Assembly (NCBI GenBank): GCA_029963845.1
Contig: JANEYF010000382.1
Span: 623,001 to 687,000 of the forward strand
Direction of reading: 5' to 3'
DNA: 64,000 bases
From: Rhamnusium bicolor
Taxonomy: Eukaryota; Arthropoda; Insecta; Coleoptera; Cerambycidae
Every line of letters begins with the position of its first letter. Within the stretch, counting starts at the first letter, position 1. The notes beneath the pieces are model-generated. The model was given only the letters and a program-made list of their open reading frames with translations, was not told the origin of the DNA and did no database searches. Below are positions 55,176-64,000 of the stretch, one piece after another. The position numbers and the translations under genes were made by a program.

Positions 55176-56362
55176 CAGGGTGAGTTCTAACTTATTTTAT
55201 TGAATTTAAGAGATGGTTGATTCCTTAATGGTAAGGTCATATATAAAAAAAATCTATGTGCTATACTTTCCGAGAAAAAAAATTACTCCAACATTTTGAG
55301 ATCCTATTAACTGACCTATCTCAACCGAAAAGAAAATAAGATAGATGGGGAGACTACGACATTCACCTTGTTCTTTACAATAATTAGTTCACCACTTTTT
55401 GCCACTTTGTCTCCGATGGCATTTTTTTAACATAATCCCTTTAAACGCGCCGAGCGCTGATCTCGACGTAAATGAAAATCGGCACCGTTTGTGCTACCGT
55501 ACAAACGGAGCCGACGTAATAATGAATGCCGTCCACTAACAGAGCCGACCTGAAGTGAATTTATGGAATTTTTTTCCTGTTAATAAATAAATGTAATACA
55601 TTTTTTGGAGAGTTCGGTGCACTTTGTCGCCGTGAAGCTACTGCTCCTTATGCTTTTTTGTGATTTTTCTATGACGAATTAAATAAGGAGGGGATGAAGT
55701 TATACTGCAGGAGCTTTTTGCTAAACATTCAGTTATGATATTGTTAGTGATTGAAAAGGTTACTAATTTTTTATTTAATTTTTGAGAATGTACGTAGAAA
55801 TTGGATAAGAAGGGCTCAACTGTGTGTGCAGGTTGGTGGTGACAATTTTGAACACTTATTGTAATATGGCTACTCTTGAGACTACCTAATAAATTAAAAA
55901 AATTGTCAAGTGTTAATAAATTATGAGACTAATTAAATTAAAATAAGTTTTGTAAATTGATAGTGAAAATAATTGCTATTGTGAAACGTAAGTCCTGAAT
56001 ACGCCTCTGTCTCCATATTCTACGTGGTCGAATATCAAAGCCCGCAGAATAGTCGCCTACATGCTTTTTGTGAAGTTTTTTTTTTTAATGATTTATCATT
56101 TGAACTAAAAAACTGGAGTAGGATAACTTTGTCCGTGATTTTCTGACGTTTTTTGTATCTTTGCAATTTACAACGAACGATAAACAAATCATGTTATTCC
56201 CGTCAGAAGTGGGTCAGATGAGCAATGCAGCGGTCCACAAAAGTTTAACAATATTTTAGGTAAGGTAGGTCCGTTTTTAAACTTTTTTTTTCGCAATTCG
56301 TGTCACTAATATCAACAGGAACCCCCTTCTAAAATTGCACAGATAAGTTGGAGTTCACCCTG
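55176..56362 (+). mobile_element. degenerate mariner-like element (MLE-K)
   Basis: Ends CAGGGTGAGTTCTAACTTAT (left) and the inverse of CAGGGTGAACTCCAACTTAT (right), flanked by TA (55,174-55,175; 56,363-56,364). At 1,187 bp it is an internal deletion or heavily decayed copy. A transposase C-terminus remains on the plus strand. Confidence 0.78.
55790..55864 (+). pseudogene. MLE-K transposase C-terminal remnant
   Basis: The frame VRRNWIRRAQLCVQVGGDNF followed by EHLL and TAA is the standard end of this transposase family (compare CVDQNGQHVEHLL in MLE-F). No further part of the protein is convincingly readable upstream. Confidence 0.65.
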
Positions 56363-56364
56363 TA

Positions 56365-56871
56365 TATGCTTTTATTGCGTGTCAGTTTTTTAGAGGTAAT
56401 AGGCTGGCCAATTATTTTTCATATTGTTAGATTTATTCCTGTAACGTATACTCCCCTAGAAATATGAAGGGATGGGCTTCCTTTTTTTTAATGAAATAAA
56501 AGGAGTTACTTCTGATGCATGGGTGAAGAAATATTTAACACAGAGGAAATGATAAGGCTTACATTGGCACAGTGCTGGTTTTTCTTTTCGTATATTTTTG
56601 TAAAATTCGAAACATTTTTGAAATTCCAGGTAACCAACACTGTAAGGAAACCTTTAACTTAAAGGGAGTTTTAGTGGCAAGAAAATGTATTACCAACAAT
56701 TCCAGTAAAACATAGATCGAGATATAAATACGGTAGCCATTAAACCTCATTTTTATTTAAACTTAGTCACATTTATATTTTGTTTGTAATACCTTTAAAA
56801 CGTTGATAATACCGAGGGTTAGTAAATTAAATCTTATTTATTCTGTTTTCTTAATTTTGTTAATACTAACA
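56365..56871. other. intergenic, no supported feature
   Basis: AT-rich sequence between MLE-K and MLE-L. Nothing recognisable. Confidence 0.4.
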
Positions 56872-56873
56872 TA

Positions 56874-58434
56874 CAGTGTGTGTCACTTAAGAGTGTAACA
56901 GCGTAATAATTCTTTTGTTTTTTGTCCGATTTAAATCAAACTGGTCCTAAAATATAGATTTCTTGTATTCTAGCATATTTTATTTCAATTAAAATGCTTA
57001 CAACTGTGGAAAAAGTGGAAATTATTAGATTAGTTGGTGATAATTCTCGTACAGAGAGGGAAGCTGCTACAGAATTTAATAATCGGCATCCAGATCGACC
57101 CCCAATAGACCATGTAAAAGTTTGGCGAATTAATAATTTATTCGATAGAACTGGCAAAGTGTGCAAAAAACAAGAACAGCGTGTGAGGGATCATGTTAGA
57201 GATGCAGAAATTCTTCAGTTTGTGAGAGAAAATCCAAGGTGTAGCCTAAGAAGAATATCCACAGTTTTAAATGTACCCAAGGATACAATTTGGCGATGTT
57301 TCCGTCAAAATAAATTACATCCCTTCAAGCCTGTCTTCTTACACACATTAGAAGAAGGAGACGAAGGCGGCTGGAATATTGCTTTTGGTGTCAGGGAGAG
57401 TTTTTGAACAACCCTAATTTTTTTAACAATATTTTATTCTCAGAAGCGACATTTACAACTACTGGCACCGTTAACTCTCAAAATACTCGAAATTGGTCCG
57501 TTGGAAACCCTCATTGGGTTGTAAACTGTCGACGCCAGTATTCAGAAAAGGTGAATGTGTGGTGCGGTATTTGGAATGACTAAATAGTTGGGCCAGATTT
57601 CTTCGAGGAAATTTAAATGCGGAACGTTTTCTGATTTTTTTGCAAACTGAATTTTCAATCAAAATTGAAAATTTGCCCCTTATTGCATACAGCAATATCA
57701 TATTTCAACTTGATGAAGCCCCAATCCACAATGCAATGGTAGTACGGAATTGGCTAAACAACAACTTTCCCCGGATGTGGATTGGAAGAAATAGCCCTTT
57801 TATTAATTGGCCTCCGAAGTCACCGGACCTCACGCCCTTGGACTTCTTTTATGGGGGTTTCTAAAGAAAGAAGTGTATAAAATGCAGCCACGAAATAGAC
57901 TACAAATGGGAAACCGGATTAGGCAAGCTTGCGCTGAAATTACGCCTGCACCCCTCTGAAAAGTTATGAACAACAACAGAAAGCGAATTGAGGCATGCAT
58001 TAAAAGGCTGATGGAGGTTTGATAGTACATAATATTTAATTCTTTTGGTTGCATTTATTATTCATTTGTGTAAATTGTGTTTCAAAGAATTAAATTTGAA
58101 AATTATTTTTATTAAAATGCCTAAAATGATTTTTTTTCATCAAAACCTCATTTTTCTTTTGAATTTAACTAAACTTCGGATTCAGGGTTTTTGAATGATT
58201 TCGAACAAGTTTTGTTAATAAAATATTTTGATTAAAAAAATGCCTACTATGATTTTTTGATTTCTATTATATAATTTAGCATCGTAGATGGCGTTGCATT
58301 TAAAGATGGAAAGTGATTTTGTGGTCTTAAATAGACCTTGGTGACCTCTATCTTTTGAGACCAGTTTGATTTAAATCGGAAAAAAAAAAACAAAAGAATT
58401 ATAACGCTGTTACACTCTTAAGTGAGACACACTG
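56874..58434 (+). mobile_element. mariner-like element (MLE-L)
   Basis: Flanked by TA (56,872-56,873; 58,435-58,436). The inverted repeats are about 75 bp, starting CAGTGTGTGTCACTTAAGAG and CAGTGTGTCTCACTTAAGAG, well conserved through GATTTAAATCAAACTGGTC. The transposase reads rightward. The family matches the fragment at the left edge of the window. Confidence 0.9.
56994..58020 (+). pseudogene. mariner-like transposase of MLE-L, first catalytic Asp missing
   Basis: From ATG 56,994 the first 137 codons are open: MLTTVEKVEIIRLVGDNSRT (HTH), RHPDRPPIDHVKVWRINNLF, and a second HTH ENPRCSLRRISTVLNVPKDT. After a frameshift near 57,400 the core reads FFNNILFSEATFTTTGTVNS, where related proteins have SDEATF, so a codon for the catalytic Asp has been lost. 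The second Asp (FQLDEAPIHNAMVV) and third (WPPKSPDLTPLDFF) remain. Further frameshifts occur near 57,600, 57,860 and 58,000. The C-terminus ends around EACIKR and ADGG. Confidence 0.82.
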
Positions 58435-58559
58435 TATGTATTTACGAATGTGAAATTAATTATACGCAGTATAAAACCTGTTTAGTTAGTCTAGATCATG
58501 GTCTAGGGCTCGAAATTTACAATTCCAAATTCCGAGAATTAGACAATATATTTTCTAAA

Positions 58560-60095
58560 AAAATTGATTTAATCACGGAACGTTAACAAAAAAACTAATA
58601 AATGATAAAAAAAGGTGAAAAAATTTTTTTTATCAATATTTGTTATCACTGTTTTTGTATATCAAAATACTATTAGATTTTATAATTTTTAAATTTTTAG
58701 TGGTATTTGTTTAAAAAAATGGATTAGCTGCATATTTTAGAACTTTTTTTTTTTGCCAAATTATTGGAATAAGTAATAAGTATTTCTTTAAAAATAAATT
58801 TTTCTAAAAAAAATTTGTTCGTTTATTATTTTTAATATTTTTTAACTTTTTTCATTATTTAAATAATAGATTAACAAAAGATTTTTTTTCTAAATTTATC
58901 ATTTGCAATTTTCTACAAAGTAAAAAAAATATTTTTTTTGTCTTGAAGGTCTATTACTGTATCTGCAATATTTAATAAGCTATAAGTCATAAAAGATTCG
59001 AAAATGACAAGGAAATCTTAATTTTTTAGATGATATTTTTCAAGTTGTTGGCTGTTAAGGTAGAAATTATTTCTTCAATAAAAAACAGAAAAAACTTTCT
59101 TTCCTATTTTTATTTTTAGAGGACTTTCAGCCAGGTACATGAACAATGTATCCTACGTTTCGTCCGAGTTTTCGGACTTTTTCAAGGTTAAAAGCTAAAA
59201 ATAATGGTTGTACATAAGTCGTAAATTAATTAAAATTTTTATTGTCACTAATCTAATTTACGACTTATGTAAAACCATTATTTTTAGCTTTTAACCTTGA
59301 AAAAGTCCGAAAACTCGGACGAAACGTAGGATACATTGTTCATGTACCTGGCTGAAAGTCCTCTTAAAAACAAATAGGAAACAAAGTTTTTTCTGTTTTT
59401 TATTGAAGAAATAATTTCTTCATTTTTTATAAACAAATGCGTATAATAGCTGATTAACAATAGTTACAAACCAGGTGGTTAACCCATTTTAAAGATTAAT
59501 TAATCCTTTATAAAAACGACTTAATTATCCATTGTCGTATCTCTAATAGTTCAAAAGATATAGAGGTTAATAACTTAACAAAAGAAGGAGGCACTTTAAT
59601 TTCTGTAGAGTAGCAATATTGAAAATTCTATAAAAAAACCGAAAAAATTTTTTTTGAATTGGTTAAATATATGGTTGTTTTTAGTATTTTTTTTTCTATA
59701 AAAAAAATATTAATACATTTATTACAAATAAATTTTAAACGAAAAAAAAATGTTTTTTTTACTTTGTAGAAAATTGCAAATGATAAATTTAAAAAAAAAA
59801 TCCTTTGTTAATCTTTTATATAATTAAATAATAAAAAAAGTTAAAAAATGATTATTAATAAAAAAAAATTTTTAAGTAAAAAATTTTTTTTAAAAATCAT
59901 AATTTGGCAAAAAAATTCTAAAATATGCAACTAATCCATTTGTTTATAACATTTTTTTTAAAGAAATACCACTAAAAATTTAAAAATTATAAAATCTAAT
60001 AGTGTTTTGATATACAAAAAGTGAAAATAACAAATATTGATAAAAAAAATTATTCGCCTTTTTTATCGTTTATTAGTTTTTTTGTTAACGTAAAA
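58560..60095. repeat. giant imperfect palindrome (foldback-like element)
   Basis: Left and right halves are inverted copies around a centre near 59,241. The innermost arms (59,119-59,228 and 59,255-59,363) are almost perfect. The outer parts match in blocks such as CTATTAGATTTTATAATTTT and its reverse. The right half has extra sequence at about 59,420-59,620. There is no ORF. Each arm carries a hairpin GTCCGAAAACTCGGAC followed by GAAACGT. Confidence 0.8.
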
Positions 60096-61364
60096 GATTA
60101 ATAACTAATGAACTATATCAATTAAAAATATCGTGATGTGATTATTTCATAAAGTATACTTGTCACAATGTATCCAGCATCGGTTATAATTTTCACGTCT
60201 TTAGTTTAACAATTATCTGATTATAAACATAAACGTGAACTCCAAAAAAAGTTGTTAATTAACAATAAGCGCATTTTATGAAAAATGGATGAAAAAATAT
60301 TTTTTTAAGTGGATATTGTTCCTTGGGATGTCTAGATGATCCGATAATTTTTTGAAAATTTTTAATTAATACTTTATAGCTAAAAAAAATTTTTTTTTTG
60401 TTGCTACGGTTGGATTCTGAAGTCTGCGGCAGCGTCGCGCTCGTCGCGCGGAGCACTATTTTCACCATTAAATTAAAATCATTAATAATGAAGGTACAAT
60501 TCCGGGAGTTGGGACTTTTTTATCGGAAATTTCGTCCTCTTTAAGAATCATTCTTTTTTTAAATTTCTTAATTATTAAGTTATAGTTTCTGAATTATTTG
60601 CGAAAAACTAAATGCCTTTATTTTTATCTTAATTTGTTAATAACTTTTGCAATTTTCTATGTGCTGGTAAACAATTTTTATACATTTGTCTAGACGTCAT
60701 TCCGAATCCAATGAGCTATCGCCAATATTTTTACGACCTTTATCACTACTTAATTAACACCGTTTTTAACTTGCGAACTAGACTATATGTGGGAATAAGA
60801 TTGAATCGTATTGTAATTTTAATAACTAAAGAATACAATTTATTAGATATTTATTATTTCCATATGTACAATATTTCTATTAATACAGACTCAAAATGCC
60901 TATTTAATATGTACTACCTAAATCTTGACCTAAATAGGTATATATAAAAACAAGCAAGCATTAAGTTTACATGTATTTGATTAGGTCAATGATACAAGTT
61001 CATCCAATAAATAATTATGTGGGAATAGTCACATTGACTGTCAGGCTTACAAACTGTGTAATTTTTGTAGGAATGAAAGAATACAATTTATTAAATATTT
61101 AATACTTGCATATGTAATGTTTCCATTAATAGAGACTAAAAAATACCTATCTGATATTTATATTTAATATTACTTTATCACAAATAATATGAATACACAA
61201 GTTACACATACATACCTAGAATTAACACAATTAACGAATTACACTTGTGGCTACGCAAGTTCAAATCAATTCTTTGTATTGTAGATTTTATAGAATATAC
61301 ACTTTCAACAATAATTCGTTATTCACCAACCACAATTTCTTTTATTCTACGTATGGAATATAGT
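60096..61364. other. intergenic, no supported gene
   Basis: AT-rich. A GC-rich hairpin-like patch GCGTCGCGCTCGTCGCGCGG lies at about 60,432-60,451. No protein or element is recognised. Confidence 0.4.
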
Positions 61365-61366
61365 AC

Positions 61367-61653
61367 AGGGTGTCCCATATTATCTGGCCACTCGATTTCC
61401 TGTCTGCACTAACTTTGAGTTGTGGCATATTTTACAAGGGATTCAATTCTGTATAGAATCAAATAATTACAAGTCAAAAATAGGAAGTATAGTCAAAGAA
61501 TTTATTCTCAAAAAGTTTAATGTATACTTATGTATATTATTAAGAAAATCGACTGCTCGTTGTGATAACAAAATACATATCTCAGTCATTCATCCCGCCT
61601 CCTATTTAGCCGGATATGACACCCATTTCAATGAAGCCTATGGAACATCCTGT
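61367..61653. mobile_element. possible short mariner-type MITE
   Basis: TACAGGGTGTCCCAT at 61,365 and GGAACATCCTGTA at about 61,641-61,653 could be degenerate inverted ends of a 290-bp non-autonomous element. Only about ten bases match, so this is tentative. Confidence 0.35.
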
Positions 61654-61655
61654 AC

Positions 61656-63245
61656 GACCGCTTAAGCGCAAAACCGTCGAAAATTTTAAGTGTAAAAAAA
61701 GACAGTTTTAATGGTAAATTATGGAAATCGATTGATTTTTATTTATACACTAACAAAGCCAGAACCAAAACGTTCTTAATTAAATGAGAAATACACATAT
61801 GCTGTATTTTTTCTTACTGGGGTCAATTAATGGCATTTTCTCCATTTTTTCTACGATAGCACTTTTAAAATCATCATCATCAGAATTGTTACAACACAGT
61901 CACACTTAAGATAATACGCAAGGTTCAAGACAAGGTCAATATTATTGAAGATTTAACAAATAAAATCGTATAGCACTGTTCATTTTCAATATTAGACTTC
62001 AGGTAATTTATCTCATTCCGCTTTTTTTTTTTAATATAATATAGTAAGATAAGAGATAACAATATTTCCTCAATATTAATTTTGTTTTTGATTTAGTATT
62101 TTTGATACTTTTTTAATAATAATAATAAATTAGTTTTATTATTGTTAATTAGTTATTTTTATTTCTCAATTTACACCGGTTTAATTATTTATTGCTGATT
62201 GGTACTTATGGTTCACTGGCTTGGCCTTCTCGATTTTGCAAAACCGAAACGTAATTTGGTAATAACATAACAGCACGTCCGATTTCCATAATTTTGTTTT
62301 CGTTACATATTCATTCTTGTTTGCTGAACATAAATTTCGAGTAAAAAATTTCCGCTCGGCTATACATTTTGAGATGCAACGCAAAGTGCAAGAATGTCAC
62401 ATTTTCTCATTGCGTATAGTATTTACACAACGCAATTTTTTTGTTTTATTAATATCAATCTTTGAATACCTTAACACCCCACACCGTTAATAATATTAAA
62501 CAGCTCTATTGGTTGAAAAATGCACCAAAATTTAACCTAACTTTACATAATTATCTGTTCATTTGAACTAACAAACAAGCTACTTATGATATAGAAACTG
62601 TTGATTAAATTGTAACTTTGGACAGTTGGCAATACTGAAGCAGCCAACTGGATATTAAATTTTTTTTAAAATAATTTACGGGTCGTAAAGGCAGCCGTTT
62701 TTTATGTGAAAGTAGGAACATACTGCTTTTACCGCCCATACCCACCCACAACGAAGATATCTACTCCTCCTTTGCCCAATATGATGATAAAAAATCTCTA
62801 GACTCAGCTGAAAACCTGCAGGAAGAAAAGCTTGGAAAGATGTGTTACATATTGGTGCATTCTTCAACGAATATAGCAGGCAAATTTTAATTAAAGTGAT
62901 TGTGTTGGAGTGTTTAAAGGCATTTAAAGAATCCCTACTGATATAAACTAAAAAATTTGTGAATAAATTCCCTAATATGCAGCGGGAAAATGTGATATTT
63001 TGGCACTTTACATCCAATATCTCGACATATAGCCGAGCGGAGATTTTTTACTCTAAATTCGTGTTTAGCAGGTAATGGGTATGTTATGGGAAAAAAATTT
63101 ACGAAAATCAGCCGTTCTGTAAATTATGTACATCATTATGAGCATCATTACATTACCCCTAATGTTTTCAACCTGTAATAGTACCTACATTGTGTATCTT
63201 ATAGTAAAAGCAATACATTCCCGGACGTCGCCGCCAATGTCCATT
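61656..63245. other. intergenic, no supported feature
   Basis: AT-rich sequence. Open frames here (for example on the minus strand at 62.7-63.0 kb) show no recognisable motif. Nothing else is seen up to the jockey 3' end. Confidence 0.35.
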
Positions 63246-63249
63246 TGGC

Positions 63250-64000
63250 ATGATGACGATCTCGGATGCTAGGGCCAGGCAGGACTATTGCCTTTTTACC
63301 CTAGTCATCGCTGTAGACCTGGACCGGCCTCGTGCAAGGCGGGTTAACTTACTTTACGAACGGCCCCACTCACAAATGTGAGCGGTGCCGAAGATTTCGG
63401 TCAACTTCCCTGGGTCCTGGCTAATGAACCCTGCTGGCTAGGGCCTCTTCTGGCGCTCTTCTGTCTTTGTCTTCTTTCTTCGCCAGCTTGTCACCCCCCG
63501 GGGGTAGTCATCTGTCTGTCAGGGACTGTGTGGATATTCTGTGACTTGGGATTGACTGCCAGTACACAAAGTGTCAATCGACACATTGTCATCTGGATCA
63601 TCGGACAAGGTGAGGATGAACTGTGTAGCTCTAGGAGGTGAAGGCCTAAGTGCTTTCTTAGCACTTTCGTCCTCCACGGAGCCAGGGGGGACAACGGGCA
63701 CTGGTCGGTTTACTGATCGGCGCCCGCAAGGTTTGTGGGAGGGTGGTTCGTCGTGTCATGTCTTTTCAGTGGGTTTGGTCCATCTGTAAGGAAAGGATTA
63801 GTTATACTTACCCGTTATCCAGTAACTGTACCTTCGGCCTCTTGTGCCTCGGTGCGTCGGCCGGATCATAGGAGGTGGCCTCCCTGATCAGCGGGTTCCT
63901 GTGCTCCTCAGCTGAAGTGTACAGTTTCTTCGCTCTATCCCGGATGATTTCGGTGACTGGTGTGTACTCCAGGTCCCTGAAGATGTCAGCGTTTCTAACG
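63250..64000 (-). mobile_element. jockey-clade LINE, 3' end (runs off window)
   Basis: The minus-strand element ends in a GC-rich 3' UTR (63,250-63,807) that follows the same order of blocks as the copy at 780-1,350, including CATCGCTGTAGACCTGGACC. The coding end is at 63,808. The 5' part lies beyond the window. Confidence 0.75.
63808..64000 (-). CDS. jockey LINE ORF2, C-terminal end (partial)
   Basis: The frame reads VRNADIFRDLEYTPVTEIIR, then DRAKKLYTSAEEHRNPLIRE, and finishes APRHKRPKVQLLDNG with TAA at 63,808-63,810. It is about 70% identical to the tail at 1,351-1,540 by eye, including the shared LDNG end. No stop interrupts the visible part, so this copy may be less decayed than the left one. 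The reverse transcriptase palm is outside the window. Confidence 0.75.
   Translation of the reverse strand, partial: VRNADIFRDLEYTPVTEIIRDRAKKLYTSAEEHRNPLIREATSYDPADAPRHKRPKVQLLDNG

Overview
The window looks like a stretch of a large, repeat-dense insect nuclear genome. It is AT-rich, contains spliced GT-AG introns, and carries an arthropod-typical set of transposable elements: mariner/Tc1, hAT, piggyBac, PIF/Harbinger, Crypton, Penelope-like, and jockey/CR1/I-type LINEs. A beetle is a reasonable guess, but nothing here fixes the order. I find no convincing complete host gene. The few non-TE coding-like islands are short and unassigned.

Layout. 1-1.7 kb: a mariner transposase 5' end, a fragment of a multicopy arthropod protein family, and a 5'-truncated jockey LINE 3' end. 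A second jockey 3' end of the same family closes the window at 63.25-64 kb. 3.4-5.4 kb: long-TIR mariner-like element (MLE-A). 6.1-7.7 kb: Tc1-like element. 9.5-12.1 kb: two-gene PIF/Harbinger element, close to intact. 13.25-14.9 kb: hAT with arrays of ACTCGAGT. 15.9-17.8 kb: MLE-E. 19.1-21.9 kb: MLE-F, inserted at the exact centre of a palindromic MITE. 22.9-26.0 kb: a degenerate hAT with 8-bp TSDs, itself split by a 1.39-kb element with RSS-like CACAGTG ends and a GC-rich 5-bp TSD. 26.1-28.5 kb: piggyBac with a 14-nt first coding exon. 29.65-31.4 kb: I-type LINE with RNase H. 33.4-34.25 and 43.8 kb: Crypton tyrosine-recombinase fragments. 34.9-36.7 and 47.75-49.8 kb: two copies of one internally deleted hAT. 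38.9-39.8 kb: a SANT-like and a cysteine-rich transposon gene pair. 40-41 kb: deleted MLE-G. 43.2 kb: Penelope GIY-YIG remnant. 44.4-46.3 kb: MLE-H. 51.3-54.5 kb: MLE-I (same family as H), split by a CR1/jockey-like LINE and joined in frame to a hAT N-terminus. 55.2-56.4 and 56.9-58.4 kb: MLE-K and MLE-L. 58.6-60.1 kb: a giant palindrome with hammerhead-like hairpins.

How the parts relate. Nearly all genes are transposases or reverse transcriptases broken by frameshifts, stops or lost catalytic residues. Several elements therefore moved in trans: shared frameshifts or stops in sister copies show this. The insertions give a readable chronology through nested TSDs. The most unusual items are the RSS-like element, the mariner inserted at a palindrome centre, the two-motif long TIRs shared by different MLE families, and the hAT-mariner chimeric ORF.

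Limits: all family calls rest on reading motifs, TIRs and TSDs by eye. No database search or alignment was run.
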